64,000 bases of DNA. It comes from Siminovitchia terrae (lineage in GTDB: Bacteria > Bacillota > Bacilli > Bacillales > Bacillaceae_C). The notes beneath the pieces are model-generated. The model had not been told where the DNA came from. It was given only the letters and a program-made list of their open reading frames with translations, and searched no databases. Location: NCBI RefSeq assembly GCF_003605405.2, contig NZ_QYTW02000008.1, positions 94,016 to 158,015 of the forward strand, read 5' to 3'. The position numbers and the translations under genes were made by a program. Shown piece by piece: positions 1 through 9,896 of this stretch; positions within the stretch are counted from its first letter, which is position 1; each line of letters starts with the position of its first letter.

Positions 1-16
1 TGTTCAATGTAAAGAA

Positions 17-54
17 ACCTACAATTCATCCTTGATACAAAACGAATTGTAGGT
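17..54 (-). terminator. Probable terminator after hutG
   Basis: An 11-bp inverted repeat (ACCTACAATTC / GAATTGTAGGT) lies about 75 bases after the hutG stop. On the minus strand it is followed by a T-rich stretch (TTTCTTTACATT). It suggests that the hut cluster ends with hutG. Confidence 0.6.
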
Positions 55-128
55 CCTATTAAAAATTTATAAATTTAAACATACACACGTCACATCGTCA
101 TTCTGCCGAAAAGGAGAATAAAGCTCGC

Positions 129-1103
129 TCACTTTCCTAATGCCATTGCCCTCCCCGTCACAAATTGCAGCCAGGCATACACTCCGGTTTTTACCGTTTC
201 AGCAACTGGCGAGTCCTTTGTCGGATCTAGACAGACAAAATCAATGTAGCGCACTTGCTCTCGCTTTCCGATTTCAATTAACGAATCGAACAGTTCAAAC
301 GTCGTCATACCGCCTGGCGTTGAGGCGGGAACGCCCGGAGCTTGCCCGATATCCAAAACATCCATATCCACAGTGACGTAAATCCGATCTACTTTTTCCG
401 ATAGACTATCTAGTGCATCATTGACTGCGACGGGAACACCTTTTTTCCTGGCGTTCTTTAATGTCACCATTTGAATCCTGTGCTCTTTGGCATAGTCGAC
501 CAGCGGACTCGCATTGAAATAGCCATGCAACCCAATGTTGTAAACATTGTCTCCTTTGACAATGCCACCGTCAAGGAGCTGTCGAATAGGGGTGCCGTTT
601 GCAGGGCCGAGATCGGCCGGATTGCGAACGTCCAAATGGGTATCAAGCTGCAGGATGCCAATTTTTTCTTCCGGATTGGCATCTTTGATTCCGCGCACAG
701 CACAGGCAGTTATTGAGTGATCTCCGCCAATAATACAAAGTGGCCTTTCAGGATATTTTTCGGAAAGATATGCTGCTGCCGCCTGAATACGGCTGTGCGA
801 TTCTAAAATATTGGTCGTATGCATGGCCACATCCCCGGCATCTGCCACATTAAACTTCGATAAATCAATGTCTTCATCAAGATTGTATGTTGCAAAATTT
901 TTCCATATTTTCCGAAATTCATTTGGGTACAATGAGGCTCCCGATACACTAATGGAGGACCGGGAGAGGGGGGCTCCAAACAGGATCATATCCGGTGAAT
1001 CCCCCTCATCCTTTAATGGCTGTACCCATTGATGAACAAACTCTTTTCTGCTTTCAAGAGCGTTCCAAGACCACTCCGGGGTTTGAAACCACTTTTTCTC
1101 CAT
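129..1103 (-). CDS. hutG: Formimidoylglutamase (arginase/agmatinase superfamily)
   Basis: Hydrolyses N-formimidoyl-L-glutamate to glutamate and formamide, the last step of the Bacillus-type histidine pathway; cytoplasmic and Mn-dependent. The arginase-family metal motifs are visible: GGDHS, DTHLD and DMDVLD, with the full-length fold of about 324 residues. The ATG at 1103 is chosen because AGGTGG lies 9 bases upstream; an upstream in-frame start at 1124 lacks a site. The gene overlaps the end of hutI by about 50 bases, so the two are translationally linked. It is last in the cluster. Agmatinase or arginase is the alternative, but the tight linkage to hutI makes HutG the best call. Confidence 0.9.
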   Translation of the reverse strand: MEKKWFQTPEWSWNALESRKEFVHQWVQPLKDEGDSPDMILFGAPLSRSSISVSGASLYPNEFRKIWKNFATYNLDEDIDLSKFNVADAGDVAMHTTNILESHSRIQAAAAYLSEKYPERPLCIIGGDHSITACAVRGIKDANPEEKIGILQLDTHLDVRNPADLGPANGTPIRQLLDGGIVKGDNVYNIGLHGYFNASPLVDYAKEHRIQMVTLKNARKKGVPVAVNDALDSLSEKVDRIYVTVDMDVLDIGQAPGVPASTPGGMTTFELFDSLIEIGKREQVRYIDFVCLDPTKDSPVAETVKTGVYAWLQFVTGRAMALGK

Positions 1104-2364
1104 CAGACACCACCACCTGAACACCTTTTTTCCACACAGACTTGACGTGATTCACACCAAATAAATATTGAAGTTCCTGATAGTTTTTCACATCCCATAG
1201 AACGACATCTGCAAGCTTTCCAACCTCCAGTGATCCAACCTGTCCCTGACGGTTAATAGCACAAGCGGCATTATATGTCGCTGCTGTCAAAGCTTCCGCC
1301 GGGGTCATCTGCATGGAAATGCAGGCAAGATTCATAACAAGTGGCATGGATGTTGTCGGCGATGAACCCGGATTGGCATCGGTCGAAATCGCCACGGCCA
1401 CACCTTCATCAATCATAAAACGTCCAGCGGCGGCCTCCTCCCTCAAATAAAGCGCAGTGGCAGGAAGAAGACAGGCAATCGTACCAGATTTCGCCATCGC
1501 ACGAATGCCTTCTTTGGATGCTTTCAACAAATGCTCAGCTGAGATGGCTCCGACTTTAGCAGCCAACTCAGCTCCGCCGTATGGCTCAATTTCATCCGCG
1601 TGGATTTTCGGAGTCAGCCCATAACGCTTGCCCGCTTCCAGAATCCGTTCCGACTGTTCAGGAGTATACACATCTTTTTCACAGAATACATCATTAAATT
1701 CTGCTAATTTCTCTTCTGCAACGACAGGAAGCATTTCTTCAATAACAACGTCGACAAATTCATCTTCGCGACCTTTATATTCCGTTGGAACCGCATGAGC
1801 GCCCATGAATGTTGGAACAAGATCAATTGGATGGATCTTTTGCAGTTTTTTCATGACACGAAGCTGTTTTAACTCCGTCTCTAAGTCCATTCCATACCCA
1901 CTTTTCCCCTCAACCGTTGTTACCCCATGGGCAAGGAAGGAGTTCAGACGCTCTGCTGACTGCTCAATCAACTCTTTTTCTGAGGCTTCCCTTGTCATGC
2001 GGGTTGTGGCATGAATCCCACCACCCGCGTTCATAATTTCCATATATGTGGAGCCTTCAAGCCGCATTTCAAATTCCCGTTCACGACTGCCCCCGTAAAC
2101 TACGTGAGTGTGGGGATCCACAAGGCCCGGGGTCACAAGATGCCCCGAGGCATCTACCACTTCCGCTTCTTGAGCTCGTGAAGCATATTGCTGTTCAAGC
2201 TCTACAGTTGTGCCCACTGCCTTTACGACACCGTCCTCAAGCCATAGACTCCCATCTTCAATTAATCCCAGTTCCGACATTGCCTCTTTTACCCGCGGCC
2301 CCTTTCCTTTTAAAGCTAGTGTCGCGAGCTGCGAGGCATGTTTAATCCAAATAGGCCTGGTCAT
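1054..2364 (-). CDS. hutI: Imidazolonepropionase
   Basis: Opens the ring of 4-imidazolone-5-propanoate to give N-formimidoyl-L-glutamate. It is an amidohydrolase-fold cytoplasmic enzyme of 436 residues, normal for HutI. Visible metal and active-site motifs are VDPHTHVVYGG (HxH) near residue 82, KIHADE and STDANPGSSPTTSMP. The start ATG at 2364 follows GGAAGGAG with good spacing. Upstream, a ~195 bp mobile-type repeat (2393-2587) separates hutI from the Fe-S oxidoreductase gene. hutIG may therefore rely on read-through or on a promoter inside the repeat. Confidence 0.95.
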   Translation of the reverse strand: MTRPIWIKHASQLATLALKGKGPRVKEAMSELGLIEDGSLWLEDGVVKAVGTTVELEQQYASRAQEAEVVDASGHLVTPGLVDPHTHVVYGGSREREFEMRLEGSTYMEIMNAGGGIHATTRMTREASEKELIEQSAERLNSFLAHGVTTVEGKSGYGMDLETELKQLRVMKKLQKIHPIDLVPTFMGAHAVPTEYKGREDEFVDVVIEEMLPVVAEEKLAEFNDVFCEKDVYTPEQSERILEAGKRYGLTPKIHADEIEPYGGAELAAKVGAISAEHLLKASKEGIRAMAKSGTIACLLPATALYLREEAAAGRFMIDEGVAVAISTDANPGSSPTTSMPLVMNLACISMQMTPAEALTAATYNAACAINRQGQVGSLEVGKLADVVLWDVKNYQELQYLFGVNHVKSVWKKGVQVVVSDGEKVVSNPGVVLERS

Positions 2365-2392
2365 ATAACTTACTCCTTCCCTGCTTTTTTAG

Positions 2393-2587
2393 ATCAAATG
2401 CGCCTTGGCGTATTTGCGCCCAGATTTTATCGAGCTCCGCTCGATAAATTTCCTCTGAAAATCTGTGGCATCCGCCGGAGGCTTTAACTTTATTCAGCCG
2501 GAGTTTGAACCCCCACTGAATGGAATACCAATAGGCATTCATCTCACCACCTACAGAAGTGGGAGACTTCTGCTAAATGAAGTTAAA
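2393..2587 (+). repeat. PATE-like structured repeat, copy 1
   Basis: First of seven ~190 bp dispersed copies. It begins ATCAAATGCGCC and ends GAAGTTAAA. It holds a terminal hairpin (CAAATGCGCC / GGCGTATTTG), an internal hairpin (TTTATCGAG / CTCGATAAA), a TTCAG...CTGAA stem and a bulged hairpin (CTC-A-CCACTT / AAGTGG-GAG). The bulged subterminal hairpin is typical of IS200/IS605 ends. The TTTAA at the right edge is the stop-codon region of the Fe-S oxidoreductase gene (stop at 2583-2585), so the insertion sits exactly at the gene end. A 66-residue open frame crossing it on the minus strand is judged non-genic. Confidence 0.8.
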
Positions 2588-4706
2588 TAAGTACTAGGTC
2601 TTCTTCTTTCTCTTTCATCTCTTCATCCACTGTTACAATGGAGCGTTCCAATAACTCAGCCACATCCAATGTCTTCACTATATCCTCCATCTCTTTTGCC
2701 TTTACACCATCACTTAGCATCGTTAAGCAATATGGGCAGCCACTACCAATCACACCCGGGTTCGTTTCCAGTGCTTGTTCCGTACGGACAACATTGATTC
2801 GTTCTCCAACCTTCTCTTCCATCCACATCAACCCGCCGCCTGCTCCGCAGCACATCGCCGTTTCCCGATTTCTCTCCATCTCAACCAGTTTGACGCCAGG
2901 AATTCGCTTTAGAACTTCGCGGGCAGGGTCATACACGTCGTTATACCTGCCAAGGTAACAGGAGTCGTGGAAAGTGATGATTTCATTTACTTCCCTGATG
3001 GGCGTGATTTTTCCTTCCGTTAAAAGCTCATATAATAGTTCTGTGTGATGATAGACTTCTATGTCAGTCAGACCAAATTCAGGATATTCATTTTTAAACG
3101 TATTGTAAGCATGCGGGTCGATGGTGACGATTTTTTTGACATCATACTTTAGGAACATCTCAATATTTGCCCTTGCCAGCTCTTGGAATAAGAATTCATT
3201 TCCCATCCTTCTCGGGGTGTCGCCCGAATTCTTTTCCTTGTTGCCAATGATGGCGAATTTTACACCCGCTATATTCAAGATTTTCGCTAATGATTGTGCA
3301 ATTTTCTGGCTTCTTTGATCATAAGAACCCATGGAGCCCACAAAGAATAAATACTCAAATTCTTCTCCCGATTTCTGCAGCTCTTTTACAGTCGGAGCAT
3401 GAATATCCTCCCTGCCTTCGCGCCATTTTTCCCGGTCCTTTCGGTTTAATCCCCACGGATTTCCCTGGCGTTCGATGTTTTGGATGGCTCGCTGGGCATC
3501 CGGATCCATCTTCCCCTCCATTAAGATAAGATGTCTTCGCATATCGATGATTTTATCTACATGTTCGTTCATCACAGGACATTGATCTTCGCAGTTTCGG
3601 CACGTCGTACACGCCCAAATTTCTTCTTCTGTGATCACATCACCTATTAATGAAGTTTCATAGAATGAATCACTTCCTGTTTCTGCAGATTTTTTTGCCA
3701 GCATATTCCCCTGTGTATGACTGAAAGCATAAGCCGGTAGCCAGGGAGAAAGCGACGTAACAGCTGCTCCTTTCTCTATCAGGTGGTCCCGCAATTTAAT
3801 GATTAAGTCCATGGGCGAAAGCAACTTTCCCGTTCCAGTTGCTGGACACATATTTGTGCAGCGGCCGCATTCCACACATGCATACAGATCGAGCAATTGT
3901 TTTTGGTTAAAATCTTCAATCGCCCCTACACCAAACACTTCCTGGGTCTCATCTTCAAAGTCAATAGAAGAAAGCTGGCCAACTGGATTTGTCCGACCGA
4001 GAAATACATTTACAGGCCCTGCGATTAAATGGAAATGTTTTGATTGCGGAATATAGACCAAAAATGTGAGCAATATGAAAAGATGCATCCACCAAAATAC
4101 AAAGAACAAAATGGATGCAGTTGTTGGTCCGATACCTGACGATATGTAAGCAACGCCGGATGCAATCGGCTCAAATCCGGTTAGAGGCTTATCCAGCCAA
4201 ATTATTTCCATCCCTTTTAGACCGATTTTGGAAACCATTAAACCACCGATGAAAATAAGGACAAGGCCCGCTTTCCATCCTCGCTGCAAGCGGACGAGCC
4301 TTTCCACATATCGCCGGTAAAAGGCCCACACAACGGCAATTAAAATCATGACAACAACAATTTCCTGGAAGAACGTAAAGTAGGGATAAGCGGCTCCAAA
4401 AGGAAGATGAGCTCCTGTGGAAAGCCCTTTTATTAAAACATCCAGAGCACTGAACTGAACGAGCAGAAATCCATAAAAAAACATGACATGGATAATACCG
4501 CTCTTTTTATCTTTTAAAATCTTTTTCTGACCGAATACATTTACCATAACTGCTTGGATACGTTCTTTCAGCTTATGGTTAAACTCTGCTTTTTTTCCTA
4601 GCTTAATAAATTCATAACGAGTTTTCAGCAGTGTAATAAAAAGGTAAATCCCATATCCTGTTACGGTTAAAAATAAAAACCGGTTGAGTAAAACTAGGTA
4701 ATCCAT
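2583..4706 (-). CDS. fadF: ETF-linked membrane Fe-S oxidoreductase (FadF/YwjF-like)
   Basis: Likely passes electrons from reduced ETF to the menaquinone pool. The ~225-residue N-terminal part is membrane-embedded and resembles the nitrate-reductase gamma/cytochrome b type. Two 4Fe-4S motifs follow near residues 275 (CVECGRCTNMCP) and 364 (CTTCRNCEDQCP). A CCG-domain pair comes after (CYLGRYND, AMCCGAGGG near 617), as in HdrD-type reductases. The length of 707 is close to that of B. subtilis YwjF. It lies directly after etfBA (4 bases after etfA), which argues for the ETF partnership. The symbol is by family resemblance; here the likely electron donor is the cluster's acyl-CoA dehydrogenase. 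Confidence 0.85.
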   Translation of the reverse strand: MDYLVLLNRFLFLTVTGYGIYLFITLLKTRYEFIKLGKKAEFNHKLKERIQAVMVNVFGQKKILKDKKSGIIHVMFFYGFLLVQFSALDVLIKGLSTGAHLPFGAAYPYFTFFQEIVVVMILIAVVWAFYRRYVERLVRLQRGWKAGLVLIFIGGLMVSKIGLKGMEIIWLDKPLTGFEPIASGVAYISSGIGPTTASILFFVFWWMHLFILLTFLVYIPQSKHFHLIAGPVNVFLGRTNPVGQLSSIDFEDETQEVFGVGAIEDFNQKQLLDLYACVECGRCTNMCPATGTGKLLSPMDLIIKLRDHLIEKGAAVTSLSPWLPAYAFSHTQGNMLAKKSAETGSDSFYETSLIGDVITEEEIWACTTCRNCEDQCPVMNEHVDKIIDMRRHLILMEGKMDPDAQRAIQNIERQGNPWGLNRKDREKWREGREDIHAPTVKELQKSGEEFEYLFFVGSMGSYDQRSQKIAQSLAKILNIAGVKFAIIGNKEKNSGDTPRRMGNEFLFQELARANIEMFLKYDVKKIVTIDPHAYNTFKNEYPEFGLTDIEVYHHTELLYELLTEGKITPIREVNEIITFHDSCYLGRYNDVYDPAREVLKRIPGVKLVEMERNRETAMCCGAGGGLMWMEEKVGERINVVRTEQALETNPGVIGSGCPYCLTMLSDGVKAKEMEDIVKTLDVAELLERSIVTVDEEMKEKEEDLVLI

Positions 4707-4709
4707 TTG

Positions 4710-5693
4710 TTAAACTCCAGCAACTGCTAAATTTTGCTTAATCTCTTCTTTTAATAATGGGATTACTTCAAACAGATCACCCACGATACCATAATCAGCT
4801 ATATCGAATATTGGTGCCTCCGGATCTTTGTTTACGGCTACAATCACTTTTGAGTTGGACATCCCTGCGATATGCTGGATCGCACCGGATATTCCAAAAG
4901 CAAAATATAAATCAGGTGTTACCACCTTACCTGTCTGTCCAATCTGCAATGAGTAATCACAATAACCCGAGTCACATGCCCCTCTGGACGCCCCTACTGC
5001 TCCACCAAGAAGATCCGCGAGGCTTTGAAGCAGTTCAAATCCTTCTTCTCCCTTCACCCCGCGTCCACCCGCTACGATGATCTTTGCCTCAGATAAATCT
5101 ACTTTTCCTGCTGTTTTTTGCACGACTTCTTTGATCACCGTACGAATGTTTTTTATTTCAACGTCCAATGAAGAAGCTGTACCTGTTCTGGATTCGTCCT
5201 TTTCCAACTGTTTTATGTTGTTGGGGCGAATCGTGATGAACTGAAATCCATCCGTGAATTTTTTCTTTTCAAATGCCTTCCCTGAATAGATGGGCCGTGT
5301 ACAGACCACTTTTTCTCCATTTGATTCAATGTTCACAATATCGGATATGAGACCTGCCTGGGTCTTTGCTGCAATTCTCGGAGAAACGTCTTTGCCTATA
5401 GCAGTATGGCCCATAATAAAACCATCCGGTTTCTCGGCCTCAATCACTTGTAAAAGAGCTTGTTGATAAGCATCTGTTGTATATTGATTCAATACTTCAT
5501 TTTCCACTGTAACCACTCGATCGGCTCCATAGTGGTAAAGTGTTTCAATGAAGTTTGATACGTTTGTACCGAGTATGGCTGCGACTACTTCGCCACCATT
5601 GGACAGCTTTTTGGCTGCTGAAATTGCCTCAAAAGATACTTGACGTAATTCCCCGTTTCGGGTCTCACAAAATGCTAAAACTTTCCCCACCAT
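4710..5693 (-). CDS. etfA: Electron transfer flavoprotein alpha subunit
   Basis: The FAD-carrying subunit of the ETF heterodimer, which takes electrons from acyl-CoA dehydrogenases. At 327 residues it has normal length. The C-terminal FAD-binding signature is present (GRGVKGEEGFELL, GASRGACDSGY, IGQTGKVVTPDLYFAFGISG). The start ATG at 5693 follows GGAGGT. It lies 12 bases after etfB and 3 bases before the Fe-S oxidoreductase, so the three form one transcription unit. This copy is linked to a catabolic cluster; a housekeeping etfBA elsewhere in the genome is likely but not visible here. Confidence 0.93.
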   Translation of the reverse strand: MVGKVLAFCETRNGELRQVSFEAISAAKKLSNGGEVVAAILGTNVSNFIETLYHYGADRVVTVENEVLNQYTTDAYQQALLQVIEAEKPDGFIMGHTAIGKDVSPRIAAKTQAGLISDIVNIESNGEKVVCTRPIYSGKAFEKKKFTDGFQFITIRPNNIKQLEKDESRTGTASSLDVEIKNIRTVIKEVVQKTAGKVDLSEAKIIVAGGRGVKGEEGFELLQSLADLLGGAVGASRGACDSGYCDYSLQIGQTGKVVTPDLYFAFGISGAIQHIAGMSNSKVIVAVNKDPEAPIFDIADYGIVGDLFEVIPLLKEEIKQNLAVAGV

Positions 5694-5705
5694 GAATACC
5701 TCCGT

Positions 5706-6479
5706 TTATGAAATAACTTTTGCTTCCGATGTTAATAATGAAAGAAGTTCTTTTACTTGAGTCCGCAGTTCGCCTTCCAACATCTTTCCAGCCTGCTTGT
5801 CTGGTTTTGCAAAGACTTCAATCGTTTCCGTTTTCGTTTCTAGTTCGTTTTCATCTATATCCAGTTCGTCCCAATCCAATGTATACAATGGCTTTTTCTT
5901 AGCCTTCATAATACCTGGTAATGAAGGGTATCTTGGCTCATTCAATCCTTGTTGAGCAGTTGCCAATAAAGGTAAATCCAATTTCAAACGTTCCTCATCG
6001 CCTTCGACATCGCGCACAATCTCCGCTTTTCCATTCTCAATACAAAGCTCGGTGATTGCAGCTACCTGCACGATGCCCAGAAGCTCAGCAACACGGGGTC
6101 CCACTTGCCCGGAACCGCCATCAATGGCTACATTTCCTCCGAGAACAAGGTCAAATTCCTTGTCTTGAAGGTAGGCCGCGATCAAGGATGCCGTTGTCAT
6201 CTGGTCCCCATCCTCTAGTTCCTCATCATTGATTAGAACGGCCTGATCACATCCCATCGCCAAAGCGGTACGAAGTTCTTTCTCCGCCTCCTCGTCTCCA
6301 ACCGTCAAGACTGTCACCTGACCGCCATGTACGTCCCTTAGCTGAACCGCTTCTTCAATAGCGTATTCATCATAAGGGTTGATAATATATTCGGCATCAG
6401 TATCGACAATTTCTCCATTTTGAATGGAAAGCTTTTCTTCTGTATCAAAAGTTCGCTTCATCATTACAAATATATTCAC
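5706..6479 (-). CDS. etfB: Electron transfer flavoprotein beta subunit
   Basis: The AMP-binding subunit of ETF. The N-terminus MNIFVMMKRTFDTEEKL matches known Bacillus EtfB starts, so the GTG at 6479 is chosen (GGGGTG just upstream); an in-frame GTG at 6488 is possible. This gives 257 residues. Typical ETF-beta segments are seen: NPYDEYAIEEAVQL, TVGDEEAEKELRTALAMG and the nucleotide-binding stretch GGNVAIDGGSGQVGPRVAE. The gene follows the response regulator and precedes etfA by 12 bases. Confidence 0.93.
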   Translation of the reverse strand: MNIFVMMKRTFDTEEKLSIQNGEIVDTDAEYIINPYDEYAIEEAVQLRDVHGGQVTVLTVGDEEAEKELRTALAMGCDQAVLINDEELEDGDQMTTASLIAAYLQDKEFDLVLGGNVAIDGGSGQVGPRVAELLGIVQVAAITELCIENGKAEIVRDVEGDEERLKLDLPLLATAQQGLNEPRYPSLPGIMKAKKKPLYTLDWDELDIDENELETKTETIEVFAKPDKQAGKMLEGELRTQVKELLSLLTSEAKVIS

Positions 6480-6506
6480 CGATTTCACCCCATTGTTCTA
6501 TGTGCT

Positions 6507-8156
6507 TCATACCTTCGTTTCTTCTTTCTTATAACTGGGACTTAATAACGAATTACGATATTGACTAGGTGTTTTACCGACGAGTGACTTAAATACCCGA
6601 CTGAAATACCGCGAATCATTATAACCAACTTTATTGGCAATTTGATATACGGTGTAACTTAAATCCATTAACATCACTTTGGCTCTCTCGACCCTCAATT
6701 TTGAAATATATTCGACTAAAGCGCAGCCTGTTGTCTTTTTAAACATGTTGCTAAAATAGTTTGCGCTTAAACTTACATGGTTGGAGACCTCTTCCAATGT
6801 AATTTGCTGATCAAAATGTTGATCAATATAATTAATCGCTTTTTGCACTGACTTTAACATTTGTTTATTGTGGTTGATTAAAACTTGATCTAACATATTG
6901 TTTGTGACTTTTTCAAACCATTCCTTTATTTCCTTAATGTTTTCCAGTTTCTTTAATTGTCTGTCAAATTCAGCATGCATAGAAAAAATCTCTTTCGGTT
7001 TCGAACCGCCATGTATGGCTGCCCGAGCTAAAGTGGTCAAAATATCAATAATCTGCAGGTGGAATACTCGGGGATTCAAATGATCTTGAGAAAAGAGAAG
7101 CTCATTTAACTCAGTCAGTTCTTTTTGAACGCCTGCAAAATCTCCCATTGTGACTCTGGTTGCCAATCGGACAACATCATAGTTCAGAATGGTCTTATCT
7201 TCATTCACAAAAGGAGCTACGTCATCAATATGAATAACCGTATTTTTGCCTGTGAAGAATTTATTTTCCTGAGCGCGATATGCTTCTTGATATGACACGT
7301 GCAGATTTCTGGCATCTTCATAATAGTTTCCAATCCCAATCGTAATGCTGTAACCCGTGTGTAATTTTACAAAGTCCTTCATTTGTTCCGCCAAGGTTTT
7401 TGCATTTATTTTGTATTCTCTCTGGCTACTTTTCAGATGGCTTGCCAACAAGACAGCAATTTTATCAGCATCTGTTACTGCCACCAGCATTTCATTAACC
7501 GTCTCTGTTAAAAATCGTTGAATACCTTCGATGACCTCGTGGCGGATTGACTGTTCCCATTGTTTACTTTTGTTTTCAGACAATTTATAGAAGTCGTCTA
7601 TGTGCATGACCATTGCTGTGTTCGGGACATCGGACAACCCAATGAACATGCATCGATCCCAAATTTCTTTTGAATGCTTGATACTCCCATAGAGTAGATC
7701 ATACGCTAAACTACTTTTTAAATAAGAGGTGACCTTGCCGTTTAATGAAAAAGCATTTCTATCAATATCCGAGATTATCTCTTTTTTAAATCCATGAAGT
7801 AAATAGTAGATATTGTCATTTGTCAGTGGTTTTTGTAAATAGTCAATTGCCCCGGCTTTTAAAAACTCGCGCACTTCATTTACACCGGGATTTGACTTCA
7901 TGAATACAAATCGGGTGCGATGAGCACGATTATTTTTTAAAATATGCAGTATCTCCCTTTCCAGACCCTCATCTGGGAAGGTTAAATCCAAATCTATGAT
8001 TACTAGGTCATAATTGCTGAATGCGGTTATCATACCTTTGCCATTCGCTAAAGAACACGTATAAATTGAAAAGTGGAAATCACACTCATCATTTAGTTCC
8101 TGAACCATTTGTATCAATGTATCGTCGTTTGAGTAAATCAATAGACCATGGTTCAC
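6507..8156 (-). CDS. YesN-type response regulator with AraC DNA-binding domain
   Basis: Probably the pathway-specific activator of this cluster. The N-terminal ~130 residues are a receiver domain: acidic ND-D near residue 11, phospho-acceptor in VIIDLDL, conserved K in LQKPL. The last ~100 residues are an AraC/XylS double helix-turn-helix (ITLEEVSNHVSLSANYFS, then YNDSRYFSRVFKSLVGKTPS). The middle resembles the large linker of YesN-type regulators. The GTG at 8156 (VNHGLLIYSND) is chosen because AAAGGA lies 9 bases upstream; an ATG at 8174 has no site. No partner kinase gene is adjacent. The PF06580-type module of the hybrid kinase at 16.8-20 kb is the best candidate. Confidence 0.85.
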   Translation of the reverse strand: MNHGLLIYSNDDTLIQMVQELNDECDFHFSIYTCSLANGKGMITAFSNYDLVIIDLDLTFPDEGLEREILHILKNNRAHRTRFVFMKSNPGVNEVREFLKAGAIDYLQKPLTNDNIYYLLHGFKKEIISDIDRNAFSLNGKVTSYLKSSLAYDLLYGSIKHSKEIWDRCMFIGLSDVPNTAMVMHIDDFYKLSENKSKQWEQSIRHEVIEGIQRFLTETVNEMLVAVTDADKIAVLLASHLKSSQREYKINAKTLAEQMKDFVKLHTGYSITIGIGNYYEDARNLHVSYQEAYRAQENKFFTGKNTVIHIDDVAPFVNEDKTILNYDVVRLATRVTMGDFAGVQKELTELNELLFSQDHLNPRVFHLQIIDILTTLARAAIHGGSKPKEIFSMHAEFDRQLKKLENIKEIKEWFEKVTNNMLDQVLINHNKQMLKSVQKAINYIDQHFDQQITLEEVSNHVSLSANYFSNMFKKTTGCALVEYISKLRVERAKVMLMDLSYTVYQIANKVGYNDSRYFSRVFKSLVGKTPSQYRNSLLSPSYKKEETKV

Positions 8157-8176
8157 TGGACGACATCCTTTCATTT

Positions 8177-9817
8177 CTATAACGGTTTTTTGATCCCTAG
8201 TTTATCTACCATGGATTTGGCTGTCTCATATCCTGCATCTGCATGTCTGATAATACTTAGACCAGGGTCTATTGTAAGTAGTCGTTTCAACTTTTCATAA
8301 GAGTCAAGACTACCATCGACCACCGCCGTCATCCCGGAATGAATAGAGTTCCCAATCCCAACCCCTCCGCCATGCTGAATGCTGACCATGGATGCACCAC
8401 CACTTGCATTTAGTAATCCGGCTAAAATAGGCCAGTCGGCGACGGCATCACTTCCATCCGGCATATTTTCAGTTTCTCTTGTAGGCGCCGACATCGTACT
8501 GCCTTCAGAATGATCACGTGTAATGGCTACAGGTGCGGACAATTGGCCTGAAGCTACCATATGATTTAGCAATTCTCCCAATTGACTTCTTTCTTGATAA
8601 TCCAGCCAGCAGGTCCGAGCAGGCAATCCATAAAAATAAATCTTTTCTTGGACAAAATTAATCCATCTTTCGGTCCTTTTGTCAGCGGAAAATTCGTTTA
8701 GAATCATATCATCAATTTTGTATATGTCATTGGGATCCCCGGATAAAGCAATCCAGCGGCATGGTCCTCTTCCTTCACAATACAACGGCCTAATATATTC
8801 TGAGATAAAGCCTGGGAAGGAGAATGCATCTGAATATCCATGTTCCAATGCTTGCCCCCGAATATTATTGCCGTACTCAAAAACAATGGAACCCCGCTGT
8901 TGAAAGTTGTTCATCGATTTTACATGTCCAACAACTGATTCTGCAGCTAATTCCAAATAAGATTTAGGTTTTTTTCTTCTTAGAAAGTGAGCCTGCTCTA
9001 GGCTGAGGCCGCTGGGAACATAACCGTTTACCAGATCATGAGCTGCGGTTTGATCTGTTACAATATCAGGAGTAAACCCCTTCTTCAAACATTCAAAATA
9101 CACATCCGATGCATTACCCAGGAGGGCAATCGCAAACGACTTTCCTTTAGCCGCAGCTTCTCTTGCAAGCGAAATTGCTTCGTCTACCGATGAAACCATT
9201 ACATCACAATAATTATTTAGTAGGCGCCTTTTTATTTTTTCTTCGTTGACCTCTACAATAATCGATACTCCGCCGTGCATGGTTACAGAAAGGGGCTGGG
9301 CAGCACCCATCCCTCCCAAACCGGATGTAAGGACAATGCGGCCCGCTAGTGTACCATTAAAATAGCGATCAGCCACTTCTCCCATTGTTTCAAAGGTTGC
9401 CTGCAGGATCCCTTGAGCGCCTATATAAGCCCAAGATGCAGCTGTTGCCTGTCCATACATCGTTAAGTCTTTCTTTTCAAGTTCATTAAAAGCTTGCCAA
9501 GTCGCCCATTGGGGAACCACCATCGCAGCAGCTGACAGTACTCTTGGAAAAAAGGGGAACGTTCGAAAAGTTGCAACAGGCTTGCCAGACTGGATAAGCA
9601 ATGTATGGTCTGGCTCGAGATGGGTAAGTTCATGGATAATTGCCTCCAGGGATTTTCTGTCCCGAACGGCCTTGCCTGTCCCGCCATAAACAATAAACTC
9701 TTGGGTATTTTCAGCCACTCTCGGGTCAAGGCTATTAAGTAATAACCGCAACAGTGCCTCTGTCTCCCAAGTTTTACATGTAATATCTATTCCAACAGGC
9801 GAATGAATCGTTCCCAT
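8177..9817 (-). CDS. Divergent urocanate hydratase paralogue
   Basis: A second urocanase-family protein (546 residues) placed next to hutU. The fold is intact: NAD-binding GLGGMGAAQP, ARTCW with the active-site Cys, RWIALSGDP, and HGGGVGIG. The strongly conserved block [12 protein letters not shown] of the neighbour HutU reads RDHSEGSTMSAP here, so the Asp becomes Glu. HHGGGVG reads QHGGGVG, and LGYGDRHRF reads LDYQERSQL. The catalytic pocket has therefore changed while the scaffold is kept. It may act on a modified urocanate (methylated, thio- or CoA-linked) rather than urocanate; this is inference. The ATG at 9817 or the TTG at 9820 both fit the GGGGG site. Confidence 0.85.
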   Translation of the reverse strand: MGTIHSPVGIDITCKTWETEALLRLLLNSLDPRVAENTQEFIVYGGTGKAVRDRKSLEAIIHELTHLEPDHTLLIQSGKPVATFRTFPFFPRVLSAAAMVVPQWATWQAFNELEKKDLTMYGQATAASWAYIGAQGILQATFETMGEVADRYFNGTLAGRIVLTSGLGGMGAAQPLSVTMHGGVSIIVEVNEEKIKRRLLNNYCDVMVSSVDEAISLAREAAAKGKSFAIALLGNASDVYFECLKKGFTPDIVTDQTAAHDLVNGYVPSGLSLEQAHFLRRKKPKSYLELAAESVVGHVKSMNNFQQRGSIVFEYGNNIRGQALEHGYSDAFSFPGFISEYIRPLYCEGRGPCRWIALSGDPNDIYKIDDMILNEFSADKRTERWINFVQEKIYFYGLPARTCWLDYQERSQLGELLNHMVASGQLSAPVAITRDHSEGSTMSAPTRETENMPDGSDAVADWPILAGLLNASGGASMVSIQHGGGVGIGNSIHSGMTAVVDGSLDSYEKLKRLLTIDPGLSIIRHADAGYETAKSMVDKLGIKKPL

Positions 9818-9896
9818 CAACGGAATTGCCCCCTTCTTTTCCCCTTTTTTGCTGTTTGTCCCTAAAGGATTATTTAAACTTTTTGAATGTGTTCAA

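Noticed and set aside
2342-2542. A ~50-residue open frame (MNAYWYSIQWGF...) recurring on the minus strand in most PATE-like copies
   Set aside because: It lies entirely in the structured repeat, has no ribosome site, continues into unrelated flanks with different ends in each copy, and carries deletions in copies 4 and 6. It is better explained by the RNA/DNA structure.
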